From: Hydrogenophaga sp.
GTDB taxonomy: Bacteria > Pseudomonadota > Gammaproteobacteria > Burkholderiales > Burkholderiaceae_C
DNA length: 64,000 nucleotides
Direction of reading: 5' to 3'
Assembly (NCBI GenBank): GCA_016790705.1
Contig: JAEUOT010000012.1
Span: 1 to 64,000, forward strand
Positions 45,892-56,498 of this stretch are shown here, one piece after another; positions within the stretch are counted from its first letter, which is position 1, and every line of letters starts with the position of its first letter. Position numbers and translations under genes: made by a program. Below the pieces are notes generated by a model. The model was given only the letters and a program-made list of their open reading frames with translations, did not search any database and was not told the DNA's origin.

Positions 45892-46395
45892 TCAGTCGCC
45901 CTTGGCAGTCTTGCGTCCGCCGGCCTGGGCTGCAGAGGCCTCCAGCGGACGCAGTGTGGCCCCCAGCGGATGCAGCACGCCGTTGACGTACTTGTGGCCA
46001 TCGGTGCCGCCAAAGGACTTGGCGAGTTCGACGCACTCGTTGATCACGACCCGCAAGGGCACGTCAGGGCAATGCTGGAACTCGTATGCGCCGATCCACA
46101 GGACAGCACGTTCGATCGGAGAGATCTCGGCCAGCGGGCGGTCCAGCAGCGGCGCGATCTGTGCATCCAGCGCCTCGGCCTGTTCGACGCAACCATGGAG
46201 CAGGGCGTCGTAGTGTGCGCTGTCGGCTTTGTGAAAGCCCGAGAGATCCCGGGTGAAGGCGTCGATGTCGCCCGCGTCGTTGCGTCCGACCAGGTGCTGG
46301 TAGAGCGCCTGCAGCGCGAACTCACGGGCGCGTGTGCGGGCCGACTTGTCGGAAGCTTTGCGGGGTTTGGCGGGACTGTTCTCGCTCATGCTCAT
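45892..46395 (-). CDS. nusB: Transcription antitermination factor NusB
   Basis: A 167-residue all-helical NusB, part of the rRNA and lambda-N antitermination complex with NusE. The [11 protein letters not shown] start of helix 1 and the [10 protein letters not shown] segment and [13 protein letters not shown] match the family. An Lys/Ala-rich N-terminal and a charged C-terminal tail are present. It overlaps ribH by four bases and is followed by the aminotransferase after five. Confidence 0.96.
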   Translation of the reverse strand: MSMSENSPAKPRKASDKSARTRAREFALQALYQHLVGRNDAGDIDAFTRDLSGFHKADSAHYDALLHGCVEQAEALDAQIAPLLDRPLAEISPIERAVLWIGAYEFQHCPDVPLRVVINECVELAKSFGGTDGHKYVNGVLHPLGATLRPLEASAAQAGGRKTAKGD

Positions 46396-46856
46396 CCGAT
46401 CTGTTCCAGCACGTGAGCCATCTCGATGGCCACCCGGGCGGCGTCGCGCCCCTTCTCGGTCTGGCGCGCCACCGCCTGCTCCAGGTTCTCGGTGGTGAGG
46501 ATGGCGTTGGCGATCGGGGTGTGCGTCTCCAGCGAGACGCGGGTCACGCCGGCGCCGGACTCGTTGGCCACCAGTTCGAAGTGATAGGTCTCGCCGCGAA
46601 TGATGCAGCCCAGCGCGATCAGCGCGTCGTATTCGTCCTGCTCGGCCATGGCCTGCAGCGCAATCGGGATCTCCAGCGCGCCCGGGACGGTCACTCGGGT
46701 GATGTTCTTATCCTGCACGCCCAGCGCGATCAGCTCGGCATGGCAGGCATCGTGCAGGGCGTTGGTGATGCCTTCGTTGAAACGGGCCTGCACGATGCCG
46801 ATGCAGAGTTTCTTGCCGTCGAGAAGGTTGGTGCTGCCTTTGTCTGCGCCAAACAT
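46392..46856 (-). CDS. ribH: 6,7-dimethyl-8-ribityllumazine synthase
   Basis: A 154-residue lumazine synthase that condenses 5-amino-6-ribitylamino-uracil with 3,4-dihydroxy-2-butanone 4-phosphate. Substrate motifs VPGALEIP and [14 protein letters not shown] are intact, followed by [13 protein letters not shown]. It is 24 bp downstream of ribE. Unlike many Burkholderiales loci, no ribBA gene separates the two. Confidence 0.97.
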   Translation of the reverse strand: MFGADKGSTNLLDGKKLCIGIVQARFNEGITNALHDACHAELIALGVQDKNITRVTVPGALEIPIALQAMAEQDEYDALIALGCIIRGETYHFELVANESGAGVTRVSLETHTPIANAILTTENLEQAVARQTEKGRDAARVAIEMAHVLEQIG

Positions 46857-46880
46857 GGGGGTCTTTCTTGTTGTCGGGTT

Positions 46881-47510
46881 TCAGAGAGGGGTGGCAGTGG
46901 CGAGCATGCGCTCGACGTAGCGGGCCACGGTGTCGATTTCCAGGTTCACGCCGCCGCCGGCGGCGAGGTCACCCAGGGTGGTGTTCTGGACCGTGTGGGG
47001 AATCAGGTTGATGCTGAACTCGCAGCCATCGGGCAGGTCCTGGACCCGGTTGACGGTCAGGCTCACGCCGTTGACGGCGATGGAGCCCTTGTAGGCCAGG
47101 TACTTGCCCAGCGCAGGCGGCGCCAGCACCCGCAGCTCCCAGCTTTCGCCCACGCGCTCGAAGCGGGTTACCCGCCCGACGCCGTCCACATGGCCCGAGA
47201 CGATGTGACCGCCCAGCCGGTCGTGGGCGCGCAAGGCCTTTTCCAGGTTGACCCGACGGCCAGCCTGGTCCAGTCCCGTGGTCCTTGCCAGTGATTCCGC
47301 GGAAATGTCGATCGTGAAACGGGAGGAGGGCGCGTCCAGCGAGGTGACGGTCATGCAGGCCCCGTTGTGGGCGATGCTGTCGCCCAGGGCGACGTCGTCG
47401 AGGTAACCCGGCGGCGCCTCGATGGTGAGTCGCTTGCCGTGGTCCAAAGAGCTGCCCAGCGGGTGGAGGTCGGCGATGCGCCCCACGCCGGTGATGATGC
47501 CGGTAAACAT
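46881..47510 (-). CDS. ribE: Riboflavin synthase (alpha chain)
   Basis: A 209-residue riboflavin synthase made of two lumazine-binding barrels; the N-terminal signature MFTGIITGVG marks the start at 47510, and the second repeat carries GHIVSGHVDGVG and NGVSLTVN. It dismutates two lumazine molecules into riboflavin. It is 58 bp downstream of ribD. Confidence 0.96.
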   Translation of the reverse strand: MFTGIITGVGRIADLHPLGSSLDHGKRLTIEAPPGYLDDVALGDSIAHNGACMTVTSLDAPSSRFTIDISAESLARTTGLDQAGRRVNLEKALRAHDRLGGHIVSGHVDGVGRVTRFERVGESWELRVLAPPALGKYLAYKGSIAVNGVSLTVNRVQDLPDGCEFSINLIPHTVQNTTLGDLAAGGGVNLEIDTVARYVERMLATATPL

Positions 47511-47568
47511 CCGCGTATTTTCGCAGGGTTTGGCGGCATTCGCCGCCAGCGCCTTGCCCGGCAACCGT

Positions 47569-48717
47569 TCAGGCGGCAATAAAGGCGTCCCGTTGCGACA
47601 CGCGCGCCAGGATGCGCAGATCGTCGCCCACGGGCGTCACAGGGCCGAAACGCAGCGCCAGCCGCTGTTCCAGCGACTGCAGCGGGCCCCAGGACGCCAG
47701 TCCGGCGCCTCCGCTGCCCAGAAGCTGTGGCGCAAGATACAGCAGCAACTCGTCGACCAGGCCCTCCCGGATGAACGACCCGTTGAGCTTGTGACCGGCT
47801 TCGAGGTGCAGTTCATTGACTTCGCGACGCGCCAGGTCCCTGAGCATCGCGGCCAGATCGACCTTGTCGCCCGGTCCGGGCATCTCGATCACCGTCGCCC
47901 CTCGCGCTTCGAGCGCCGCCCTGCGTTGCGCGTCGCCTGTGGCGCAGTAGATGAACAACCGGCGGGGCAGGCTACCTGCCGTCGCCTGGAACAGTCGCGC
48001 GGTCACTGGGGTGTCCAGCCGGCTGTCCACGATCACCAGATGCGGCTGACGGGGTGTGGGGGCCAGCCGCACGTCCAGCATCGGATCGTCTTCCAGAACG
48101 GTGCCGATGCCGGTGAGCACGGCGCAGGCCCTGGCACGCCAGGTGTGACCGTCCGCGCGCGCGGCCTCGCCCGTGATCCACTGGCTGGCGCCGTTGGAAA
48201 GGGCGGTCACGCCGTCCAGCGACATGGCGCCCTTCATCCGCACCCAGGGCGTTTCGCGGACCATGCGGCTGAAGAAGCCAATGTTGAGTTCACGGGTGGC
48301 CAGTGCCAGCACATGGTCCTTAGGGAGCAGCTCCACCGCAATGCCTGCCGCACGCAGCCGCTCCAGACCCCGCCCGGCCACCAGCGGATTGGGGTCCGCC
48401 GTGGCCACCACGACCCGTGCGATGCCTGCAGCCACCAGGGCATCGCAACACGGCGGTGTGCGCCCGTGGTGGGAGCATGGCTCCAGGGTGACATGCGCGG
48501 TCGCGCCTGCGGTGGGCTCGCCGCGCGCAGCGGCATCGCGCAAGGCCATCACCTCGGCGTGTGGCCCGCCCGCTTGCTGGGTGTGGCCGCTGCCGATCTC
48601 GCGACCGTCGGCGGCGACGAGCACGCACCCCACGCGGGGATTGGGATTGGACAGGGTCAGGGCGCGTTGCGCGAGTTCATGTGCCCGCCACAACGGCGCC
48701 TCGCGACCCTTCGTCAC
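47569..48717 (-). CDS. ribD: Bifunctional pyrimidine deaminase/reductase
   Basis: A 382-residue enzyme for two steps of riboflavin synthesis. The deaminase zinc site is His53-Ala-Glu55 with Cys81 and Cys90 (EPCSHHGRTPPC); the C-terminal reductase domain includes MKGAMSLDGV and HLEAGHKLNGSF. The GTG start at 48717 is two bases after the pilE stop, so riboflavin genes may be read through from the pilus operon. No FMN riboswitch is seen. Confidence 0.96.
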   Translation of the reverse strand: MTKGREAPLWRAHELAQRALTLSNPNPRVGCVLVAADGREIGSGHTQQAGGPHAEVMALRDAAARGEPTAGATAHVTLEPCSHHGRTPPCCDALVAAGIARVVVATADPNPLVAGRGLERLRAAGIAVELLPKDHVLALATRELNIGFFSRMVRETPWVRMKGAMSLDGVTALSNGASQWITGEAARADGHTWRARACAVLTGIGTVLEDDPMLDVRLAPTPRQPHLVIVDSRLDTPVTARLFQATAGSLPRRLFIYCATGDAQRRAALEARGATVIEMPGPGDKVDLAAMLRDLARREVNELHLEAGHKLNGSFIREGLVDELLLYLAPQLLGSGGAGLASWGPLQSLEQRLALRFGPVTPVGDDLRILARVSQRDAFIAA

Positions 48718-48719
48718 GT

Positions 48720-49211
48720 TCAGGAGGCCTTGAAGCAGTCGGCCAAGGTGGTGCCGGACGCGTTGTTGGCCAAGGACTTGACACCGGTATTGGTGACGCT
48801 GAGGTCGCCGCAGCGGTCGGCTGCCATGCCGCCGGTTCGGGTGGCACGCAGGGTGTAGGTCGACGCCTGGGTAGCCGTGGCCACGGCTACGTTGTTCTCG
48901 ATCAACTCGATGTTGTACATGGTCGCGCCGGAACCGGGACGTGGCGACGTCGCCGTCCCCGCAGGAATCTGCGCTCCGACAAAGGTGTCGCGGGTGCTGA
49001 AGTAGCGCCGCATGTACTGCTCGGCCTCTCCCAGCGCGCGTTGCGCATCCGCCCGCCGCGACTTGGCGACCTGCTCCTGGTAGGAGGGATACCCGAGCGC
49101 CGCCAGGATGGCGATGATCGCCACCACGACCATGAGCTCGATCAGGGTGAAGCCGGTTTGACGCCCGTGGCCGGGCAGTCGTGCACAGGAGTGAATGCTG
49201 TTCATGGTCAT
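48720..49211 (-). CDS. pilE: Type IV pilin PilE-like minor pilin
   Basis: A 163-residue prepilin. The peptidase site is [16 protein letters not shown] with Glu5 of the mature protein intact, and a hydrophobic N-terminal helix follows. The C-terminal part has two cysteines (DRCGDLS and ADCFKAS) forming the usual disulfide loop. The ATG at 49211 gives a leader of about 20 residues; a GTG at 49223 is an alternative. It follows pilY1, as minor pilin PilE does in Pseudomonas. Confidence 0.88.
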   Translation of the reverse strand: MTMNSIHSCARLPGHGRQTGFTLIELMVVVAIIAILAALGYPSYQEQVAKSRRADAQRALGEAEQYMRRYFSTRDTFVGAQIPAGTATSPRPGSGATMYNIELIENNVAVATATQASTYTLRATRTGGMAADRCGDLSVTNTGVKSLANNASGTTLADCFKAS

Positions 49212-49227
49212 GTTCGTGTTCACGCGG

Positions 49228-52200
49228 TCATTGTGTCGGCGGAGAGCTCAGCTGGATTTGCGTCCGGCTCCATCCTGAGGTCGGGCAGGTGACACCACCG
49301 ACGATGGAGCCCGATTCCGTGCCCACAATGGTGGTGCGCAGGTTGACGCAGGGCGCCTTCCCGTCCTTGTTGATGACAAATTCACCGTCGTTGCCGACGC
49401 CGTAGGGGCGACCGACCACTTCGGGATCGGTGTAGGGGTCGGACGGATCCGCCACCGGAGGCAGGGTGTAGGAGGTCAGGGGTGTGCCGTCGATGGTGGC
49501 GCGATAGCTCGACACCGAATTGCCGCGGGTGAAGCCTCCCTGAGGCCTGTACGTGACAGCATACGCATCCAGGCGGCCATCGCCGGTGACGTCAAACGAC
49601 TTGCTATATGCCGACGCACCGGTTCGGGCGTCCAGCAGGTACGCATAGTTCGGCGGCAGATCGGACGCCAGACACGTCTCGGCAGCGGCGTTTGCGGGCG
49701 GTCGGATCACCGTGGAAGTGATGAGAACGCTGGTGCCGATATTGATCACGTCGGCAATGGATCGCTCACCATTTTTCAGGGCGTCAACGGTCTCATGCGC
49801 ATTCTTCATTGGCATGTACCAGCCTCGCTGCGTTCCCCAGTCGATGGGGTTGTCGGTAATGGCATAGAAGGTCGAACCGCCGACTGTCGTCCCGGATGCG
49901 GGGAGAACCTCCTGCAGTTGCAGCTCGGTCGGCAGCACTTGTAGGGACGTGGCGCCGTTGACCATCGATCCGTCAAAGTTCTGGCGATCCCAGATGCCGT
50001 AGATGGTCTGCGCACCCAGGTCATTCAGGTCGCTCTCGTCCAGCAGCATGCCGGTTGCAAACACCACCATCAGGCCATCCGTGTACGGATTCTTCAGGTC
50101 GTGAACCTGCCATGCAGGAGCACCGTAAATCGGTCTGTTGCCGGGAACCGTGAACAGTGGTCGTCCAGACTCCACCTGCCAGTTCGATGGCGCCCCGGTG
50201 AGGTTGAATTTCCACAATTGGCCATTGGCGTCACCCGCGTATGCGGCCACCACACGGTTGTGCAGACCGTAGTTGCGCACCAGGGTCACGCCGCTGAGCC
50301 CGCGACCCGCGGAATACCCTGAAGGCAGCGGGATGGTTCGGATGACTGCGCCGGTCAGGGCATCCAGAACGACAAGCCCCGCTTTCGAGCCGCTCTGACC
50401 GTTGTAGTGTCCATTGTTGACGGCCACGATCCAGCGACCCCGCTTCGTGTCGTTCACGTTCGTGACATCTTCGGTTTGTCCACTGCGGGCCCCGTTGGAG
50501 ATGTAGCCCAAAGTGACATCGTCGCCGTCGGCGGTATTGATCAGGTCGGGGCCTGTTTCCCACAGGAAGTCGGTCCGGTCGGGCTTGCGGTCTGGTACTG
50601 GGCCCGGATGGATGGGGGCGTTGATCGCGTAGATCAGCTGCTCACCGCGGCCGCCGGACCCCACGGCGATGTGCCGCCAGGCCTTCCATTGATCGGGGAT
50701 CGACAGGGACAGGGTGTCGGAATAGCTGCGATCAAAGATGTCGTTCTGTGTCACCGGCCCGTCGAGGACATATTCAAAGTTGTACGGTTCGGCGGCAAAG
50801 TTCAGCAGACGTTTCATGCTGCGCCTGGGCATGAACGCAGCCTGCTCCACGCCGGTCGACGCATCGAAGGAATGCACCACACCCGCATTCGTGGCGACGA
50901 ACAGGGATGACGGGTAGCGCAGCTTGCGGCCTGCAAACGACTTGTAGCTGTCCCAGCCATCCACGCCACCCGCAGTGATTTCGTCGTAGTGGTAGTCGCG
51001 CGAATAGTTCATCAACTCTGCCGGCGGATTGACCATCGCACCAACTTCCTTGACGCGCTGGCGGAACAGCCGGTTGCCAGTGTCGGTGACGGCGTTGTCG
51101 CCCCGCAGGTAGTTGACGAAGCTCGCATCGTTGGCAATGCGCGATGCGTCCGTGCCGAACTTGAGCGCGTCTCGAACATCGACGGGCAGCGAGCTGAAAT
51201 CGCCGGAGAAGCTGATGGGCGTGTTCGTTCCGGTGATGGTGAAGATCCTCCGCGAAGCCGGCGCCGGAATCAGATCGGGCGTGACTTGGTCGGTCGACCA
51301 GCGGACCACACCGGTTTCATTGCCGGTGGCGTTCAGCTCGCGGGCAACAATCGTTCCGGAGTTGTCCAGCGTCTGGTAGGAGACGGAGTACTTGAGCGCT
51401 CCCGCCAGCGAAGAGCCATTGGCACTGGAGCTCACCGACACGCCGGCGTCGCGTCCGGTGGTGTTGGCGATTTCGGCAAGGATGATGTTGAAGATCGACT
51501 TGACGTCGTTCGCCGTTCTGGCGCTGAAGGAGCGCGCACCTCCGGTATAGCCCGCGTGAATGAAGTCGTCCACGCGCATCTGGTTGGTGGTGGTGGTGTC
51601 GTTCAGCAGGTCGCCCGTGGGCCAGCTGGGCTGGGTGATCGGGGGCGTGTTGGTGGTGAAGTTGGAGATGTAGGTGTTGATCTGGTTGAAGGTGAGGCCT
51701 GCGCCGGTTACAGCGCCGGTGGGCTGCACCAGGTAGCCGACGGTGTAGGTCGCCATGTTCTGCCAGAACGTTGGCTGTCCCGGACGGGTCTGCACCTCGT
51801 TGTTCAGACCGGTCCTCATGTCGATGTTCCAGTAGTAGTTGGCCGTCAGGTCAGCCAGGCCGCCGCGGTCAGGGCTCGGGAACGGAACGTACTTGAGTCG
51901 GCCGGTGGGTGTCGGAATGCCGCTGGGAGAGTACTGAACCGTATCGGTACTGCCGTCGGTCAGCGTCCGGCTGAAGGAAGTCCCGGTGATGTTGTCGTAG
52001 TCAGGCCCAGCGGGATGCGGTGCGACATCGGCGCCCCCCGCGGTGCTGGTCCAGCCGCCGTCGGAGAACAGCAGGTTGAATGAACGGCGACAGCTCATCT
52101 CGGGGCTCGAGGCATTCGTCGGGACGGTTCGCCACGGGTTATCTGTGACGCCGGTCCCCAATTGGTAATAGTTGGCCGCCTGGGTGATCGAGTTGTGCAG

Positions 52201-53538
52201 AGGCGTTGCCCCGCGGGCCAGAAGGTTGTCCAGCCAGGTGAACATGTCCTTGTTTTCCGTCGAGCCCCGGCTGAGCGTGCGGACGCCGCGGCTGACCGGA
52301 ATGGTGAACATGGTCTGACCGGGAATGTTCACGATCAACTGATTGGTGGCACTCGAGCTGGGCGGGTTACGGAGCATCAGGTTGGTGTTGCCGCCCAATG
52401 CACCGTTGGGGATGGTGGTGTCGTTGATCGGCATGTAGCCAATGCGCAGTTGCCCATCAAACTTGGACGGGTTGTTGAGCTTCCCCTTGTTGTCGACGTC
52501 GGTCAGGGCCAGGCCGATCGCGGTGGTAGTGGCCAGGATGCGCGTGCTGTACCACGCATACCAGTTGAGGATGTTTGTCACCTCCTGGGCGTTGGTGCAG
52601 ACGTTGCCGCTGCAATCGGTGCGGTCGTGGGTGCCGAGGATGGTGTAGGTGGTGGGTGCGCCGTACACGACGTCCACTTTGGTGATCGCCCTACAGCCGG
52701 TCTGTTGTCCCGATCCGTTGCTGACAACGTCGGTGCAGTAGGCGTAGGTGAAGGCGGGCGTCGCACCCGTCGGGTTGGTGTAGGGAATGTGTTGCGGAAT
52801 GCGCAGCGAGTAGGGCAGCTTGTAACGCGAGGTGAACCCGGCGGGGGCCGGAGCGTTCACGAAGCCTTGGGCCGTCTTGGTGACGGTATCGTCGGCGTAC
52901 ATCGAGTGGTAGTAGCGGTAGTCGTACGGAGACTGGTCGCGTTGCAGCACGTCGTATGTGAAATTCACGCTGACCTGGTTCGACACAAACTTGATGTTGT
53001 CAGGGATAGCGCGCGCCACGCCGCTTTCGTCTACCCGGGGCAGATAGCGCACACGGGGGTTGTAGTAGATCGGATTGACGTCCGAGGAGCGTTGAGCGTG
53101 CCAGTTGAAGGCGGCTTGCACCGGGCTGTATTCGATCGCGACGTTGGTCAGCGGACGCGTCTTGAAAACAGAGCCGTCTTTGTAGCGTTCATAGCAGGTC
53201 CAGGTCTCCGGGGGGCCTGCCGAGTAGATGGCTCGTCCATTGACGCCGGTATTGAACGTGGAGGCGTTGGTTGAGTTGACGTTCGAGTACGGCGACGGAC
53301 ACTGCTTGTAGTGGTACTCGGTTTCGTCGGTGATGTTGTAGCTCTCGTGGTAGGTAAACGCCATCGAACCTGAGTTGTCGATGGCGACCATGAGATTGGG
53401 CTTGGCCCCCGCCGGGTTGGACAGCAGCGGTCGGCTCGAAGGCTGGGCAGTGACGGCCGAAACGCCCAGCAGGGCCGCACCGATCAGCATGCCGGCGCTG
53501 AGCCGTCTGAAAAACCCTGGGTTGACGAGTGACTTCAT
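49228..53538 (-). CDS. pilY1: Type IV pilus adhesin/tip protein PilY1
   Basis: A 1436-residue secreted protein required for pilus assembly and adhesion. A signal peptide (residues about 1-33, ending VTAQ) precedes a von Willebrand A-like domain with the metal site DNSGSM near residues 55-60. The C-terminal part is the PilY1 beta-propeller, seen from [13 protein letters not shown] onward, with a Ca-binding-like DVTGDGRLD loop. The ATG at 53538 has an AGGTGA ribosome site. The sequence is richer in Asn and Thr and lower in GC than housekeeping neighbours, as is common for PilY1. Confidence 0.92.
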   Translation of the reverse strand: MKSLVNPGFFRRLSAGMLIGAALLGVSAVTAQPSSRPLLSNPAGAKPNLMVAIDNSGSMAFTYHESYNITDETEYHYKQCPSPYSNVNSTNASTFNTGVNGRAIYSAGPPETWTCYERYKDGSVFKTRPLTNVAIEYSPVQAAFNWHAQRSSDVNPIYYNPRVRYLPRVDESGVARAIPDNIKFVSNQVSVNFTYDVLQRDQSPYDYRYYHSMYADDTVTKTAQGFVNAPAPAGFTSRYKLPYSLRIPQHIPYTNPTGATPAFTYAYCTDVVSNGSGQQTGCRAITKVDVVYGAPTTYTILGTHDRTDCSGNVCTNAQEVTNILNWYAWYSTRILATTTAIGLALTDVDNKGKLNNPSKFDGQLRIGYMPINDTTIPNGALGGNTNLMLRNPPSSSATNQLIVNIPGQTMFTIPVSRGVRTLSRGSTENKDMFTWLDNLLARGATPLHNSITQAANYYQLGTGVTDNPWRTVPTNASSPEMSCRRSFNLLFSDGGWTSTAGGADVAPHPAGPDYDNITGTSFSRTLTDGSTDTVQYSPSGIPTPTGRLKYVPFPSPDRGGLADLTANYYWNIDMRTGLNNEVQTRPGQPTFWQNMATYTVGYLVQPTGAVTGAGLTFNQINTYISNFTTNTPPITQPSWPTGDLLNDTTTTNQMRVDDFIHAGYTGGARSFSARTANDVKSIFNIILAEIANTTGRDAGVSVSSSANGSSLAGALKYSVSYQTLDNSGTIVARELNATGNETGVVRWSTDQVTPDLIPAPASRRIFTITGTNTPISFSGDFSSLPVDVRDALKFGTDASRIANDASFVNYLRGDNAVTDTGNRLFRQRVKEVGAMVNPPAELMNYSRDYHYDEITAGGVDGWDSYKSFAGRKLRYPSSLFVATNAGVVHSFDASTGVEQAAFMPRRSMKRLLNFAAEPYNFEYVLDGPVTQNDIFDRSYSDTLSLSIPDQWKAWRHIAVGSGGRGEQLIYAINAPIHPGPVPDRKPDRTDFLWETGPDLINTADGDDVTLGYISNGARSGQTEDVTNVNDTKRGRWIVAVNNGHYNGQSGSKAGLVVLDALTGAVIRTIPLPSGYSAGRGLSGVTLVRNYGLHNRVVAAYAGDANGQLWKFNLTGAPSNWQVESGRPLFTVPGNRPIYGAPAWQVHDLKNPYTDGLMVVFATGMLLDESDLNDLGAQTIYGIWDRQNFDGSMVNGATSLQVLPTELQLQEVLPASGTTVGGSTFYAITDNPIDWGTQRGWYMPMKNAHETVDALKNGERSIADVINIGTSVLITSTVIRPPANAAAETCLASDLPPNYAYLLDARTGASAYSKSFDVTGDGRLDAYAVTYRPQGGFTRGNSVSSYRATIDGTPLTSYTLPPVADPSDPYTDPEVVGRPYGVGNDGEFVINKDGKAPCVNLRTTIVGTESGSIVGGVTCPTSGWSRTQIQLSSPPTQ

Positions 53539-53574
53539 GCTCACCTCACTGAAAATCTGTTGTGGCAGCCGCGA

Positions 53575-54180
53575 TCAGCAGATGCCGTTGTTGGCGCAGA
53601 GGGTCGGGATTTCTGGCGTCAGGATCGACTGCAGCCACACCTCCGCGCCTTCGCGAAGCCGCCCGTTATTGCCGACGACTGCGTCACTTGAGAGGCCACG
53701 GGAGGTCACCAGATACCGGCCATTGACCATTGCCTGGATGATGCAGGTCGGAGGGTTGCGAAGATTGGCGCCACTCTGCACCGAGCTGCCGTATGTGGGC
53801 GTCAGGGTGATTAGGTTGGCAGCGCCCGCCGCCCAATTGGCGTGGGTGTTCCACACACCCGCGCGGATGGCGGTCACGGTATCGGCCGTGATTTCCGTGG
53901 CCACAACGCGGGCGGCTTCGGTCGGGTAGCCCGTCCCGCCGTTGTCGGTCCTGTCCCGGGCAATGCGTTCACAGCGCCTCAGGGCGTCTTCCGCAGACAC
54001 CCTCGCGACCTGGTTGGTGCGCATGTTGTTGGAGAACTGCTCGAAGGTGGCCGAGTTCCGGGCGGCCATCAGACCGGCAAACGAGATGATCACCAGCATG
54101 ATCAGCGCCATTGGCAAGACGACGCCTTGCTCGCCGTGGCGGACACAGCGGGTGCCTGGCGACCGGAATTCAGTTTTCAT
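53575..54180 (-). CDS. pilX: Minor pilus assembly protein PilX
   Basis: A 201-residue protein with the PilX N-terminus EQGVVLPMALIMLVIISF, a hydrophobic helix preceded by a short basic leader, and a helical/soluble domain. PilX lacks the classical prepilin Glu5 motif in this form (VLPMAL), as is normal for the family. It overlaps pilW by 11 bases and is followed by pilY1 after 36. Confidence 0.88.
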   Translation of the reverse strand: MKTEFRSPGTRCVRHGEQGVVLPMALIMLVIISFAGLMAARNSATFEQFSNNMRTNQVARVSAEDALRRCERIARDRTDNGGTGYPTEAARVVATEITADTVTAIRAGVWNTHANWAAGAANLITLTPTYGSSVQSGANLRNPPTCIIQAMVNGRYLVTSRGLSSDAVVGNNGRLREGAEVWLQSILTPEIPTLCANNGIC

Positions 54181-55165
54181 ACAAAGTGCTCCAGGGGTCC
54201 ACACCCGCTTGGTAGTTGGCCGGCAAGGCGGGGCGCACGTTGCGCAACTGGATGGTGGTCACATAGGCGCGGCGCAGAAAGCGGTCGGTGGGGGTGAGTG
54301 CATTGCCGGCGCAGTCCCGGTAGTAGCCAACGTCGGCGACCGTGTTGTCGCCCGTGGGTACGGCCGTGGCGCTGCGCACGATCAGGCAGATGCGGACTGC
54401 CGCCACGCGCGACCAGTTGGCCGCCGTGGCGCCCAGCGCGGCGTTGTTGGCCTGGACATAACCGGCGACGTGATGGGGAACAATACCGCCCGTCGTCGGC
54501 AATCGGGTGATGCCGTATTCGATCTGCATGTTCTCGTCGTTGGGGACCAAGGCCGTCGCATTGCCGAACCCCGCGCCGGTCCGGCCCTGGCAGAACAGGG
54601 ACGGGGTTCCATCAGCATCGTTAGCAACGTAGTACCGGTTGTCAGCCAGCACCATGGGCGTAGCCGAGGAGGCCCCCTCTGCCAGCGCGTTCCAGGCCGC
54701 TATGCCTTCGTTCACGCAGTTGGCGGGCACCCGGACACCCGCCGGGTTGAGCACGGTCTGGCTGTTGAGCTCGTTGGCTTCGTAGCGCACCGCCAACGCG
54801 TCGGACCCGGCGGCGCTGGCGCTGCAGGTCAGCGCCTCGAAGGCCGTGCCCCCGGCGTTGCTGGAAAAACCGCCGTCGCAACCCAGAACAGCACGACCTG
54901 AGAAAAGCCGGGCACCGGAGTTGTCGACGTTCGAGAAACCGGCAAGCCGGATCTGTTGCTGAAGCAGTTCAAGGGCGACAGCCCCATCCTCATTCATCTG
55001 CGCCTCAAGGGTGCTGCTGCGCGAGGTGTTGGAGGTGTTCACATAAATGATGCCCACCGCGCCGAGCAAAAACAGCCCGATCGTGAGCGCAACCATCAAC
55101 TCGACCAGACTCAGGCCACGCTGGGTCTTGATCGATTGCATAAGAGAAGAGCGCCGAATGGACAT
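54170..55165 (-). CDS. pilW: Minor pilin PilW
   Basis: A 331-residue prepilin. The cleavage site is QRG/LSLVELMVALTIGLFLLG with Glu5 present, and the long C-terminal domain is typical of PilW. It starts two bases after pilV. Together with PilV, PilX, PilE and the GspH-type pilins it primes pilus assembly at the tip. Confidence 0.9.
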   Translation of the reverse strand: MSIRRSSLMQSIKTQRGLSLVELMVALTIGLFLLGAVGIIYVNTSNTSRSSTLEAQMNEDGAVALELLQQQIRLAGFSNVDNSGARLFSGRAVLGCDGGFSSNAGGTAFEALTCSASAAGSDALAVRYEANELNSQTVLNPAGVRVPANCVNEGIAAWNALAEGASSATPMVLADNRYYVANDADGTPSLFCQGRTGAGFGNATALVPNDENMQIEYGITRLPTTGGIVPHHVAGYVQANNAALGATAANWSRVAAVRICLIVRSATAVPTGDNTVADVGYYRDCAGNALTPTDRFLRRAYVTTIQLRNVRPALPANYQAGVDPWSTLYEN

Positions 55166-55167
55166 GG

Positions 55168-55788
55168 TCACAGCCCTACCTTGAAGTACATGCAGCTGTA
55201 GACGAGCTGATCCGCTGCGCTCAGCGTATTGGGGCAGTTGACTTTGCCTGTATTGAACAGGGACCCGCTGGCGATATCGGCTGCGGGCTCCTTCCACAAC
55301 AGCCACACATCCATGTCACGTGACGCCGCGCTCGGCCGGGTCACCACAATGGCGTCACCCTCAGGAAACCGGTTGCGCACCGCCCGGAGGAACTGGTCCA
55401 CGTCCGCAGCAGCGAGGCCGTTGGCAATGGTGGTCTGGTTGGCGGCAACCGACGGGTCCAGGTCGAGGTTGGCTGGGGGGACTGTGACCGGAGAGGTCTG
55501 ATAGTTATCGCTGAGCGCGATGGCGTAGCTGCCACGGTCATAGCCAGCGACGTTGATCCGGGCTCGATCAGCGAAATCATTGACCAATGCCTGACCCACC
55601 AGCCGGAGTTGCGACACCTTGTTGTAGCCGATCGTCGCGCCGGCAAGTCCGGCGATACCCAGAAGTCCGATGGACACCAGCAGCACCGCAACCAGCACTT
55701 CGATCAGGCTGGCGCCTGCTTGCCTTCCCGGAGGCAGTGCCTTGTGGCCGTGAAAAGAAGAGGTCATTTTCATGGGAGGCAGCGGCAT
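55168..55788 (-). CDS. pilV: Minor pilin PilV
   Basis: A 206-residue prepilin with the site RQAG/ASLIEVLVAVLLVSIGLLGIAGL, which is the PilV pattern, Glu5 included. Its start overlaps the stop of the upstream pilin by one base (TGATG). An ATG at 55773 (KMTSS) could also serve as start. Confidence 0.9.
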   Translation of the reverse strand: MPLPPMKMTSSFHGHKALPPGRQAGASLIEVLVAVLLVSIGLLGIAGLAGATIGYNKVSQLRLVGQALVNDFADRARINVAGYDRGSYAIALSDNYQTSPVTVPPANLDLDPSVAANQTTIANGLAAADVDQFLRAVRNRFPEGDAIVVTRPSAASRDMDVWLLWKEPAADIASGSLFNTGKVNCPNTLSAADQLVYSCMYFKVGL

Positions 55789-56364
55789 CAGGGGTGGGTG
55801 GTGGCAACCGTTGCACGTCCGACGCGTGACACGGTGACCTTGTTGACCAAAGTCGCGGACGTGGCACCGCTTGGGGTCACCGTGAAGGTGGTCGCGCCTG
55901 TCGTGGCGCCTGCTGTCGAGCCTGGCGCCATGAGACTGGTGGGGAAGAACTGAAGAAAAGTCATGCCGCCCGATGAGGTCAGGCTGGCAATGCCTCCCGG
56001 CGCGGTCGTCACCTGCAGGATGCGCTCACCGGTATCAAACGCCTGATCGGTGGCGCCGTCGTCGACAAACACCATCCAGCCGTTGCGCCATTCCGTGGTG
56101 CCCGTGCAACTCGTGCCGTTACTGCTCGGGCACACCATGATCCGTCGGGAAGACTTGATGGCCTCGGTCCTTGCCAGATGAAGACTCGATGTCAGCGCCC
56201 GGGTGGCGCTGTCTCGCCGCCAACTGCGCAGGGTTTCTCCGAAATCGGGCATCGCCAAAGCGACCATGATGGCGGCGAGGGCCAAGGTGACGACCAGCTC
56301 GACCAACGTGAACCCTTCCTGTTTGGTCAGGTGGGTATTGAAGAGAGAGGGCGAGTGTTTCAAT
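55788..56364 (-). CDS. GspH/FimT-type minor pilin, first copy
   Basis: A prepilin with the site KQEG/FTLVELVVTLALAAIMVALAMPDF, with Glu5 and a GspH-like domain (RTEAIKSSRRIMVCPS). The TTG at 56364 gives a 17-residue leader and has a GGAG ribosome site seven bases ahead; the ATG at 56471 would give an unusual 53-residue leader. The mature protein is about 175 residues. It resembles the FimU/FimT proteins of the pilus priming complex. The start is uncertain. Confidence 0.8.
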
Positions 56365-56498
56365 TTGCAGCTCCGTACTGCAATGTAGCGGTCCCCTGCT
56401 GGCAAACTTGAGTCGCTCTGACGCGCGGTCGGTTTTGGGTTCCTCAGCGGCAAAAAGCATTCATTTTTCACGAAATCGGCAAGGCAGGCCGCTGGCGG

